The position numbers were made by a program, and so were the translations under genes. The notes under the pieces were generated by a model that did not search any database, was not told the DNA's origin, and was given only the letters and a program-made list of their open reading frames with translations. A DNA stretch of 15,608 nucleotides from an uncultured Collinsella sp. GTDB lineage: Bacteria > Actinomycetota > Coriobacteriia > Coriobacteriales > Coriobacteriaceae. The first letter of the stretch is position 1. Each line of letters opens with the position of its first letter. Below, in pieces: positions 7,277-14,163 of this stretch. Location: assembly GCA_902494135.1 (NCBI GenBank), contig CABUSE010000019.1, positions 1-15,608 of the forward strand, read 5' to 3'.

Positions 7277-9295
7277 CTAGACCATGACCACGGCGAGCAC
7301 GAGGAAAACCACGAGCGCCGCGACGATGTAGCAGATGTATACGGAGTAGTTGCCGCCCTCGATCTTGGAGGCAAGGCCGGCCAGCTTGTCGGCACCCTCG
7401 CTCGGTGCATCGACCAGGAAACGGTCGGGCAGGGGCTCGACGCCCTGGGCGACACCGGTGAGCTTCTGGAACACGTGCGCGATGGACCAGCAGATCTTGG
7501 TGCATACCTCGCGCAGGGTGTAGAGCGGGCCCATGAAGAGCTCGACGTCGGACGCGAAGCTCGTGGCGACGACGGGCATGTGCTCGTTGGGCTCGTAGCC
7601 GCACGCCCAAGGGTCGGTCTTCTTAGCGGGGGCCTTGGTGCCGAGGCAGAACCTCAACACGAACGCGAGGCCGGTGAGGACCACGAGCGCGATGGCGATC
7701 GCGGGGGTGGAGGTGGCGACACCGGAAATCTCGTTCACCAGAGACACGCCCGAGGTGGCCGTGACGGCGGAGCCGGCAAGCACGCTCTGGGCGACGTCGC
7801 CCAGAACCGGGGCGATGACGGGAGAGCCGATTCCCAGCACCACGCAGATGGCCGCGAGGAGCATCTGCGAGAACAACATCGGAGCCGGGGACTCCTTGGC
7901 GTTCGCAGCCTCCTGGGAACGCGGGCTGCTCGCGAACGAGACGCCGTAGGCCTTCACGAAGCACGTAACGGCCAGGGCACCGGTGATGGCGAGCGCGGCC
8001 GCGGAGGCGACGGCGAACACCATGACGACCGGGTCGGAGAGCGTCGAGATGTTGAACAGGGACTGGTAGGTGAACCACTCGGAAACGAAGCCGTTGAGCG
8101 GCGGGATGGCCGAGATGGCAAGAGCGCCGATGAGGAAGCAGACGGCCGTGACCGGCATGCGGCGGAACAGACCGCCCATCTTCTCCATGTTGCGCGTACC
8201 CGTGGCATAGAGCAGGGAGCCCGCGCCGAGGAACAGCTCGCCCTTGAACATGGCGTGGTTGAGCGTGTGGTAGAGGGCGGCCATGAGCGCGATCGTCGCG
8301 ATGACGTCGTTGCCCAGGGCGTGCGCCGTCATGGACGCGCCGACACCGAGCAAGATGATGCCAATGTTCTCGACGGAGTGATAGGCCAGCAGGCGCTTGA
8401 TGTCGTGCTCGTGGAGGGCGTAGACGACGCCCAGGACCGAGGAGATGGATCCAAAGACCAGGACCATGAGGCCCCACCAGAGCTGGACGCCCGAACCCGC
8501 GAGCAGGTCGAGACCGACCTTGAGGATTCCCAGGATGCCGATCTTGATCATGCCGCCGGACATGAGGGCGGACACGTTGGACGGCGCCTCGGGGTGCGCC
8601 TGGGGCAGCCAAGAGTGCAGCGGGATGATACCGGCCTTTGCGCCAAATCCGAAGAACGCGAGGACGAAGCACACGGAGGAGATGGCGGGTCCAAAGTCAT
8701 GCGTACGGAAATCACTGAAGCTGAAGGAACCGCCCACGCCGTTGGTCATGAGCAGGAAGCTCGCCATGATGAGGACGAAGCCCACGTGCGCGATGACGAA
8801 GTAGAGCCAACCGCCCTTGATGGAGTTCTTGTTTTCCTCAATGACGACAAGGAAGTAGCTCGTGAGGGACATAAGCTCAAAGGCGACCAGGAACCAGAAC
8901 ACGTTGTCGGCGGTGATGACGAGCATCATCGAGGCGACGAAGGTGTTCATGAAGAAGCCGGCGCGCCCGACCTTGCCCGGGTACTCGTCGAAGTAGGACA
9001 GACCGTAGATGAAGCCCGCAAAGGCGAGGATCGAGATGAGGACCACGATCAGGCCCGCAAGGCCGTTAAGCAAGAGCTCGAGACGGGCGAACGGGAAGAA
9101 GAAGACCGTGTTGAAGGACGAAACGTCGCCAAGCACGGCCTCGAGGCCCGCGATGAACGACAGCACGGCCGCGACGGCGCCGATAAGGCAGCCGGCGGTC
9201 TTGGCGGCGTTATCGGCCTTGATCAGCAGAATCGAGGCGAGCGCACCGATGCACGAGACGGCAAGCGATGCGATAAACAGCGTCATGCTATCCAT
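7277..9295 (-). CDS. hyfB: Hydrogenase-4 membrane subunit HyfB/HycC (NuoL-like)
   Basis: 672-residue polytopic membrane protein, the same length I recall for E. coli HyfB. It is a NuoL-like antiporter module and the likely attachment point for the other membrane subunits. Residues expected for ion transfer are present: E140 (LVAFELMSLTSYF), K220 (GFGAKAGIIPLHSWLPQAH) and K251 in the next helix. HEHDIKRLLAYHSVENIG and HTLNHAMFKGELFLGAG are further family motifs. The ATG at 9295 overlaps the end of hyfA by 8 bases (ATGGATAG) and has an AAGGGAG site inside hyfA, pointing to translational coupling. After about residue 460 the sequence is less conserved, as is usual at the C-terminal end of NuoL-like proteins. 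The last residues form one more hydrophobic helix. Confidence 0.96.
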   Translation of the reverse strand: MDSMTLFIASLAVSCIGALASILLIKADNAAKTAGCLIGAVAAVLSFIAGLEAVLGDVSSFNTVFFFPFARLELLLNGLAGLIVVLISILAFAGFIYGLSYFDEYPGKVGRAGFFMNTFVASMMLVITADNVFWFLVAFELMSLTSYFLVVIEENKNSIKGGWLYFVIAHVGFVLIMASFLLMTNGVGGSFSFSDFRTHDFGPAISSVCFVLAFFGFGAKAGIIPLHSWLPQAHPEAPSNVSALMSGGMIKIGILGILKVGLDLLAGSGVQLWWGLMVLVFGSISSVLGVVYALHEHDIKRLLAYHSVENIGIILLGVGASMTAHALGNDVIATIALMAALYHTLNHAMFKGELFLGAGSLLYATGTRNMEKMGGLFRRMPVTAVCFLIGALAISAIPPLNGFVSEWFTYQSLFNISTLSDPVVMVFAVASAAALAITGALAVTCFVKAYGVSFASSPRSQEAANAKESPAPMLFSQMLLAAICVVLGIGSPVIAPVLGDVAQSVLAGSAVTATSGVSLVNEISGVATSTPAIAIALVVLTGLAFVLRFCLGTKAPAKKTDPWACGYEPNEHMPVVATSFASDVELFMGPLYTLREVCTKICWSIAHVFQKLTGVAQGVEPLPDRFLVDAPSEGADKLAGLASKIEGGNYSVYICYIVAALVVFLVLAVVMV

Positions 9296-9905
9296 TGTTT
9301 ACGCTCCCTTCTGCTTTCTCGGACAGGCCCTGGGACACAGCGGTAGCGTCGACGGCCGGACCGTTTTCGATCGAGCGCAGGCGCTTGGCCTCGTCGAGCT
9401 CGCGATCGGCCGCGCCGCCCATGACGGTCAGCGCCTTGGTGGGGCACGCCGCCACACAATGCGGGCCGTCCGGATCGAAGGCGCACAGGTCGCACTTGAC
9501 AGCGCAGGTGTACTGGCCGGGAGCCCACGTAAGCAGGCTGCTCAGGGACTTAGGATACGAAGGCGTCGGGTCGCACATGCCTGCGACACCGGCGATAGAC
9601 GTGCCATCGGGATGGATGGCTCCAAAGGGGCACGCGATGGCGCACAGCCTGCACCCGATGCACTCCTGCTCCTTGACGTGGATGCGGTCGCCATCGTGCT
9701 CGATGGCATTCACCGGGCAGACCTCGGCGCAGGGGGCACCCTCGCAATGGTGGCAGGCAAGGGCGGCCGAAATACCGCCGGTCTTCACGAGCGCCAGGCG
9801 CGGCGTATCCTGAAGACCCTGCATCCGGTGGGCGTCGGCACAGGCGGACTGGCATGTTCCGCAGCCGATGCACCTCTCCGGGTTGATGTCGATGAAGCGG
9901 TTCAT
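9288..9905 (-). CDS. hyfA: Hydrogenase-4 electron-transfer protein HyfA (HycB/HydN-like, four [4Fe-4S] clusters)
   Basis: 205-residue soluble ferredoxin-like protein, equal in length to E. coli HyfA as I recall it. In formate hydrogenlyase it links the formate dehydrogenase to the hydrogenase. Four cysteine groups are visible: C12-x2-C15-x2-C18-x3-C22, then CHHCEGAPCAEVCP, CIGCRLCAIACP, and CDLCAFDPDGPHCVAACP. MNRFIDINPERC at the N terminus and LLTWAPGQYTCAVKCDLC resemble HyfA over the HydN paralogue. I chose the ATG at 9905 because the AAGGAA site lies about 8 bases upstream of it and would be too close to the in-frame GTG at 9911. It is 78 bases downstream of fdhF with a strong hairpin between them, and overlaps hyfB. 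Confidence 0.95.
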   Translation of the reverse strand: MNRFIDINPERCIGCGTCQSACADAHRMQGLQDTPRLALVKTGGISAALACHHCEGAPCAEVCPVNAIEHDGDRIHVKEQECIGCRLCAIACPFGAIHPDGTSIAGVAGMCDPTPSYPKSLSSLLTWAPGQYTCAVKCDLCAFDPDGPHCVAACPTKALTVMGGAADRELDEAKRLRSIENGPAVDATAVSQGLSEKAEGSVNNG

Positions 9906-9927
9906 CCCCACTTCCTTTCAAAATAAC

Positions 9928-9962
9928 GGGCCGGGCTCCCGAACGTACGGGACGCCCGGCCC
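9928..9962 (-). terminator. Strong GC-rich hairpin between fdhF and hyfA (partial terminator or attenuator)
   Basis: A perfect 9-bp inverted repeat, GGGCCGGGC and GCCCGGCCC, occupies 9928-9936 and 9954-9962. Inside it TCCCG and CGGGA can pair further, giving about 14 bp. Read on the minus strand, it begins 21 bases after the fdhF stop and is followed by GTTATTTTG, an interrupted T-run. That fits a leaky intrinsic terminator or an mRNA processing/stability element that sets hyf expression below fdhF. On the plus strand it is followed by A bases, so it would not terminate in that direction. The effect on transcription is inferred. The hairpin itself is plainly visible. Confidence 0.7.
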
Positions 9963-9983
9963 AAAAAGCCAACGAGAACGGGA

Positions 9984-12206
9984 CTACACGATTTGATTCA
10001 CGTGCGTCTCGTCGTCGAACTTGGCGGCACCGGGCTCAACGTCCTGGGGAGCGGCGGCGTCGACCAGAGCCTGCTTGAGCTCGGTGTACTGACGCTCGAC
10101 CTCGCCCTCGGCCCAGACCTGGTCGGCGATAGCGTCGACCTGGCAGGCGGAGAACTTGTCCTCGGGCGTGTGCGAGACCGGGTCGACCTTGTGCATGGTC
10201 AGCTCGTTGCACTTGCCGATCCACCACTGGTAGGTCATATAGACCGTGCCCTTGTTGATACGGTCGCTCACGTCGGCGCGGCTGTATACCTGGCCGCGGC
10301 GGCTGTGAATCGAGACGATGTCGCCGTTCTTGATACCGCGCGCCTGGGCGTCCGCGGGATTCATGCGGACAAAGCCGGGCTCGTCGGCAAGCAGCGCCAG
10401 CGTCTTGCAGTTGCCGGTCATCGAACGGCAGCTGTAGTGGCCGACCTCACGGACGGTGCACAGGATGAGCGGGTACTCATCGTCGGGAAGCTCGGAGGGC
10501 GCCTCCCAGTCGTGCGCCATCAGGTTGGCGCGGCCGTCCTTGGTGGTGAACTTGCCACCAGCGAACATGTCGGCCGTGCCGTGGTCGTTCACATCGGTGC
10601 TCTTGACCGGCCACTGGGCGTAACCGCCCTCGGGAGCCATCTTCTCGTAGGTCGCGCCCACAAAGTTGGGGCACAGGCTAATGCACTCATTCCAGATCTG
10701 CTCGGTGTTGTCGTAGTGCATGGGGTAACCCATGCGCGTAGACAGGTCCGCGAAGATCTCCCAGTCGTGGCGGCACTCGCCCTTGGGCGGAACGGCCGCG
10801 TCAAAGTGCTGGAAGCTACGGTCAGACGCGGTAAAGACACCCTCGTGCTCGCCCCAAGAGGTAGCGGGCAGGATGACGTCGGCGAGCATGGTCGTCTGAG
10901 TCATAAAGATGTCCTGGCAAATGAACAGATCCAGCTCGGAGAGCGTCTTGCGCATTCCGGCCGAATCGGGCTCGGTCTGGACCGGGTCCTCGCCGTAGTT
11001 GTAGAAGCAGTGCACCTTGCCCTCGTCGACCAGGTGACCCAGGTCGGTGAGCTTGTAGCCCTCCTCGAGCGGGAGCTTTTCCTCGGGCACGCCCCAGGCC
11101 TTGGCAAACTTGGCGCGAGCGGCGGGGTCGGTGACTTTCTGGTAGCCAGGGTACAGGTTGGGCAGCATGCCCATATCGCAGGAGCCCTGGACATTGTTCT
11201 GACCGCGCACGGGCGCGAGGCCGGAGTTGGGTTTGCCGATCTGGCCGGCAACGCAGGCGATGGAGGCGATGGTGTGCACCGTCTTCAGGTTCTGCTTCTG
11301 CTGGCATACGCCCATACCCCAGCCAATGATGGCAGAGGGCTTCGCCGTGGCGTACATCTCGGCAGCTTGGTGGATCAGCGCGGGCTCAACACCCGTGATG
11401 TCCTGTACGGATTCGGGAGTGTAGTTCTTGATGGTCTCCCACCACTCGTCAAAGCCGTTCGTGTGCTCGGCGACGAATTCCTTGTCGTAGAGGCCATCGT
11501 TGACCAGACAGTTGGCAAAGGCGTTGAGGAACGCAACATTGCAACCGTTCTTGATCGGAAGGTAGAGATCGGCGATACGCGCGGTTTCGATATGGCGCGG
11601 GTCGGCGACGATGATCTTGCAACCCTTTTCTTTGGCTCGCACGATACGCCTTGCGACGATGGGGTGCGAATCGGCAGGGTTATAGCCGAAGAGGAAAATG
11701 CAGCCCGCATCCTCCATACCGGGGATGGAGCATGACATGCAACCTGAACCAACCGTGTCCATCAGACCGAGGACAGTAGGGCCGTGTCAAGTACGGGCGC
11801 AGTTGTCCACGCTGTGGGTGCCGATGCACGCACGCGTAAACTTCTGCATGACGTAGTTCGCCTCATTGCCGCCGCCTCGCGAAGAGCCGGTGGTCATGAC
11901 AGCGTTAGGACCATATTCGTCAATTATGGCCTGCATCTTAGATGCGGTGAAATTTAGTGCCTCGTCCCAGCTTACGCGCTCAAGATCCGCGCCCTTGGTG
12001 CGGCGGATCATCGGGTGCAGTACGCGAGGAGTCAAGATCTTGGTGTCGTTGATGAAGTCGTAGCCGCTCATGCCCTTAAGGCACAGCTCGCTCTGGTTGG
12101 TGATGCCGTTGAGCGGTTCGGTACCCACGACCTGGCCGTTTTGGACCAAGAGGTTAAACTGGCAACCGGCGCCGCAGTACGGGCAGATCACTTTATGCTT
12201 CTCCAT
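9984..12206 (-). CDS. fdhF: Formate dehydrogenase H, selenocysteine-containing (FdhF)
   Basis: 740-residue molybdopterin oxidoreductase that oxidises formate to CO2, with selenocysteine at residue 140 encoded by the in-frame TGA at 11789-11787. Residue positions match E. coli FdhF: the [4Fe-4S] ligands C8, C11, C15 and C42 (CPYCGAGC and LCLKG) and Sec140 followed by His (NCART-U-HGP). Downstream motifs include GYNPADSHPIV, GWGMGVCQQKQN, NNVQGSCDMG, SWGEHEGVFTASDR and VREVGHYSCRSMTGNC, all typical of FDH-H. E. coli FdhF is about 715 residues, so this is slightly longer at the C terminus. The start at 12206 has an AAGGAGGG site upstream. An in-frame ATG at 12257 would add 17 residues with no family support. 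Because of the TGA, automated annotation may split this gene into 139- and about 592-residue pieces. It has no signal peptide, so it is cytoplasmic. Confidence 0.97.
11756..11789 (-). promoter_or_regulatory. Selenocysteine TGA codon and SECIS hairpin in fdhF
   Basis: The TGA at 11789-11787 is followed, after 11 bases, by a hairpin at 11775-11756. The outer stem is TGTCC/GGACA. TC/GA extends it after one bulged T, and the apical loop is GGTCT. In E. coli fdhF the SECIS hairpin also starts 11 bases after the UGA and carries a GGUCU loop that binds SelB (recalled from memory). Same spacing, bulged U and loop make recoding to selenocysteine very likely. The host must then encode SelA, SelB, SelC and SelD elsewhere. 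Confidence 0.93.
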
Positions 12207-12282
12207 GACACCCTCCTTCCTTTCTCTGCTACCGAATACTCGGTTCTTATTTGACAATCATTGGGCCTGTATGGCCGGCCGT

Positions 12283-12801
12283 TTACGCCTCGTTTTCGAT
12301 GGTGGCGCGGGCACGCTCGGCAGTCAGTTCTGCCAGGCGCTCCTCGTCTACCAGGGTGAGGCCCTTGGTCGGGCACGCCTCGGCACACGCCGGACCGCCG
12401 GGACGGTCCACGCACAGGTCGCACTTGAGCACGAAGCTCTTGGTCTGTGAACCCACGCGCACGTCACCCATCAAGACGGGGACCTGCGTGGTCGCCACGC
12501 TCACGGCGCCAAAGGGGCATGCCATGACGCAGCTCTTGCAGCCGATGCAGTTGTCCTCGTTGACGCCGATACGATGGTTCTTTGGATCAAAGAACAAGGC
12601 GCCCGTAGGACAGGCCTTCGCGCACGGAGCGTCCTCGCAGTGGTGACATGCCACCGGCGCGGAGATCTCGTAGGTGCGCGTTACGCGCAAGCGAGGTGCG
12701 GCGATGTTGCCGGGAATATCGTGTGCCTCGATGCACGCCGCCATACAGGTTTGGCACCCAATGCAGCGCGAAGAATCGGCTACGACTCGTTTATTGCCCA
12801 T
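12283..12801 (-). CDS. hydN: HydN-like electron-transfer protein with four [4Fe-4S] clusters
   Basis: 172-residue cytoplasmic ferredoxin-like protein, similar in length and sequence to E. coli HydN (about 175), which is linked to formate dehydrogenase H. Sixteen cysteines fall in four groups: C13/C16/C19/C23, C52/C55/C60/C64, C85/C88/C91/C95 and C127/C130/C139/C143. It is first in the locus, 76 bases before fdhF, and probably accepts electrons from FdhF. It is a paralogue of hyfA downstream. I chose the ATG at 12801 (MGNKRVVADSS), which has AGGAGG about 11 bases upstream. A GTG at 12909 is in frame and also has a GGAGG 12 bases before it, but the added 36 residues do not look like this family. 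The name HydN versus HycB is a judgement from length and the MGNKRVVADSSRC start. Confidence 0.88.
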   Translation of the reverse strand: MGNKRVVADSSRCIGCQTCMAACIEAHDIPGNIAAPRLRVTRTYEISAPVACHHCEDAPCAKACPTGALFFDPKNHRIGVNEDNCIGCKSCVMACPFGAVSVATTQVPVLMGDVRVGSQTKSFVLKCDLCVDRPGGPACAEACPTKGLTLVDEERLAELTAERARATIENEA

Positions 12802-12825
12802 GTTGTTCACTCCCTCCTGAATCCC

Positions 12826-12876
12826 ATGCCGGAGAGACCCTGTCGACGTTGCCCCGGACCGCCCGTGATCCGGCAT
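12826..12876 (-). promoter_or_regulatory. Inverted repeat in the 5' leader of hydN
   Basis: TCCGGCAT/ATGCCGGA form a perfect 8-bp inverted repeat (12826-12833 and 12869-12876) enclosing 35 GC-rich bases, which may fold further. It ends about 7 bases upstream of the AGGAGG ribosome site for hydN. If transcribed it would form a leader hairpin next to the ribosome site. I could not match it to a molybdenum cofactor riboswitch or any other known leader. Confidence 0.35.
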
Positions 12877-12979
12877 CGACGTATCGAGCACATGCGGCGA
12901 AACAGGCACTTCGATAGAATTCCTCCAACGATATACAGGTTAAATATACGCAGTTGCAGGTGGCAAACTTGAGGATAGG

Positions 12980-13005
12980 CCCTGCAATACGGGTGTATTG
13001 CAGGG
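12980..13005. promoter_or_regulatory. Perfect 11-bp inverted repeat (probable operator, or hairpin)
   Basis: CCCTGCAATAC (12980-12990), GGGT, then GTATTGCAGGG (12995-13005) form a perfect 26-base palindrome. An extra half-site TTGCAGG lies at 12954-12960, 44 bases from the right-hand TTGCAGG. The location, about 30-60 bases upstream of the TATATT box on the minus strand, suits an activator site for the FHL locus. On the plus strand the repeat is followed by GTTTTGG, so a weak terminator for an unseen plus-strand RNA is the other reading. Confidence 0.55.
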
Positions 13006-13166
13006 GTTTTGGCAGGTTGGAATTATTCTCGATAGGATATAAAGGTGAGTGTATTACATGCGTACGCCCAAGAAAGATTTCACGCTCATTTCTAAAGGAT
13101 GTAGTACGTTTGTAATATCGTTTACACTCAATTACTCTAGTGCAATAAAGTAGTGGTTGTAAAATT

Positions 13167-13180
13167 GGCTATTATTAGCC
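13167..13180. repeat. Short inverted repeat upstream of the antitoxin gene
   Basis: GGCTA-TTAT-TAGCC is a perfect 5-bp inverted repeat, 49 bases before the antitoxin start. RelB-like antitoxins usually repress their own operon by binding short palindromes near the promoter, so this is a candidate operator. It is short enough to arise by chance. Confidence 0.35.
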
Positions 13181-13229
13181 GATGTTGTATTTGTTATTCA
13201 AATTGCACGCTCATTAAGGGAGGCCAGTG

Positions 13230-13553
13230 ATGTCATCGACTCAAAAACGAGCCATCCTGCAGGTGCGCATTCGCGAGGAAGACAAGCAGCATGCCGAGCG
13301 TCTCTACGACGCTATGGGCACATCGCTCGCCGAGGCTGTCCGTCTATTTGTCGCGCAGAGTATTTTGATGCGCAAGCTCCCCTTTCAGCCGGTCGCCGTG
13401 CGCTCCAAGGACGGCACGGCCGCCTATGGATTGCTCAAAGCATATGGGGACCCCAATCGCCGCTCCGAGGAGCGCAATGCCTGGATTGAATACCTAGCCA
13501 CAGAAAGCGACGAGTCGGTTTTGGGTCCCGAGGAAGTAGATATCCATGAGTAG
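13230..13553 (+). CDS. RelB/DinJ-family antitoxin
   Basis: 107-residue protein whose first 55 residues look like a RelB/DinJ ribbon-helix-helix domain: a beta strand (AILQVRIREEDK), a helix (QHAERLYDAMG), then TSLAEAVRLFVAQSILMRKLPFQP, a signature of this family. The rest (YGLLKAYGDPNRRSEERNAWIEYLATESDE) would bind and neutralise the partner. The ATG at 13230 has GGGAGG 6 bases upstream. A GTG at 13227 is in frame but too close to that site. The last 8 bases (ATGAGTAG) overlap the start of the PIN-domain gene, the usual antitoxin-toxin layout. It is expected to bind DNA with its partner and repress its own promoter. The protein is convincing as an antitoxin. The operator is not established. 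Confidence 0.85.
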   Translation: MSSTQKRAILQVRIREEDKQHAERLYDAMGTSLAEAVRLFVAQSILMRKLPFQPVAVRSKDGTAAYGLLKAYGDPNRRSEERNAWIEYLATESDESVLGPEEVDIHE

Positions 13554-14022
13554 CACCATCATCGACGAGACCGTCATCCTGCGCTACCTGCTTGACGACG
13601 ACGAAGTTCTGTCACCGCGTGCCGCCAAGGTCATCGCCACGCGCACCGCTCGTGTCTACCCCGAAATCATCACGCGCGTCGTGGTCACGCTGCGCGACGT
13701 CTATAAGGTTCCCCGCGTTGAGATTGCCGCGGCCTTGAAAAGGCTGCTCGATGACGTCATGGTCGACGAGCCCACCGTTGTCGCCCTTGCCGTCAAACTC
13801 TTTGGCAAGACCCATATGGACTTTACCGACTGCCTCCTCGCAGCCCGAACCGCCATCTACAACGATGATGTCGTGAGCTTTGGCAAGCCCATCATCCAAG
13901 GCATGATCGACTACCGCCGCCAGCGCCAAACCGCCGCCGACGCCCGCAGCCGAAGCACCGACGCCCGCGGACACGGCACCGACTCCACCATCGACAAGCT
14001 CCGCCACCACGGTCGCCACTAA
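13546..14022 (+). CDS. PIN-domain toxin-like protein (VapC-related), probably catalytically altered
   Basis: 158-residue protein. Residues 1-120 match a PIN-like ribonuclease of the type paired with RelB-like antitoxins: IIDETVILRYLLDDDEVLSP, YPEIITRVVVTLRDVYKVPR, and LFGKTHMDFTDCLLAA. Acidic residues D7 and D92/D95 are kept. At the position where this family normally has Glu (pattern PEVIAEVVYVL) there is R44, and the usual TFDK near the end reads SFGK, with G113 in place of Asp. Two of the four metal-binding acids therefore seem lost, and RNase activity is doubtful. Residues about 124-158 form a low-complexity Arg/Asp/Ser/His tail not typical of PIN toxins. The ATG at 13546 overlaps the antitoxin stop. 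Possible readings are a decayed toxin kept with its antitoxin, or a non-nuclease partner. Confidence 0.8.
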   Translation: MSSTIIDETVILRYLLDDDEVLSPRAAKVIATRTARVYPEIITRVVVTLRDVYKVPRVEIAAALKRLLDDVMVDEPTVVALAVKLFGKTHMDFTDCLLAARTAIYNDDVVSFGKPIIQGMIDYRRQRQTAADARSRSTDARGHGTDSTIDKLRHHGRH

Positions 14023-14053
14023 CCGGCAGGCAACGGCATCGCCCGCCCCTCAG

Positions 14054-14137
14054 CCCCATCCCCTCCTAAGTTGCGGTGAAATACGGACTGTTTCATGCCT
14101 TTAAAGGCCTCGATAGTCCGTATTTCACCGCAACTTA
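14054..14137. repeat. Structured palindromic repeat, copy 1
   Basis: A perfect 23-bp inverted repeat occupies 14067-14089 and 14115-14137. The arm begins TAAGTTGCGGTGAAATACGG. The 25-base loop contains the palindrome GCCTTTAAAGGC, which can form an inner hairpin. A flank CCCCATCCCCTCC (14054-14066) is shared with copy 2. It lies between convergent genes (PIN gene on plus, nuclease-like gene on minus), so it may also end transcription, though no T-run follows either arm. A second, inverted copy lies at 15351-15434. Confidence 0.88.
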
Positions 14138-14163
14138 TTGAAGGTTGGCTGCGAACGATTTCT

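Larger units (their letters stand above)
12802..13229. promoter_or_regulatory. Divergent intergenic region with likely promoters of the FHL locus and the toxin-antitoxin pair
   Basis: About 430 bases without a convincing gene. Composition becomes clearly more AT-rich from about 12910 on. Elements inside it are listed separately: an 8-bp inverted repeat in the hydN leader, a perfect 11-bp inverted repeat at 12980-13005, and a 5-bp one at 13167-13180. A minus-strand -10-like TATATT lies at 12948-12943 without a good -35, which would suit an activator-dependent promoter. On the plus strand TTTACA at 13121-13126, followed after 17 bases by AATAAA, is a weak promoter candidate for the antitoxin gene. 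CACGCTCATT occurs twice (13081-13090 and 13206-13215). I see no RNA gene here. The promoter positions are inference. Confidence 0.5.

Noticed and set aside
651..11735. Very long plus-strand open frames opposite the hyf and fdhF genes (for example 651-2405, 2623-4185, 7475-9346, 9993-11735)
   Set aside because: They are antisense shadows of GC-rich genes, with skewed His/Arg/Glu/Gly composition, no family motifs and poor ribosome sites. The minus-strand frames carry clear conserved motifs.
9984..12206. fdhF read as two genes or a nonsense-mutated pseudogene
   Set aside because: The stop is TGA at the known selenocysteine position, both sides are intact FdhF, and a SECIS-like hairpin follows at the right distance.
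12802..12909. 36-residue N-terminal extension of the HydN-like protein from a GTG at 12909
   Set aside because: In frame with a GGAGG 12 bases upstream, but the added residues do not resemble the family and the ATG at 12801 has its own site. An N-terminal peptide could still change this.
12802..12960. Molybdenum cofactor riboswitch upstream of hydN-fdhF
   Set aside because: The location would suit one, but I could not find its characteristic conserved loops. Only an unrelated 8-bp inverted repeat is visible.
12940..12990. Sigma-54 promoter, as used by FhlA-controlled FHL genes in E. coli
   Set aside because: TGGCAAACTTG and nearby TTGCA-like strings do not give the -24/-12 GG and GC spacing, and sigma-54 is generally not expected in Actinobacteria.
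13081..13215. Direct repeat CACGCTCATT at 13081-13090 and 13206-13215
   Set aside because: Ten bases, only two copies, and not at matching places relative to promoters. It may be chance or a duplicated leader scrap.
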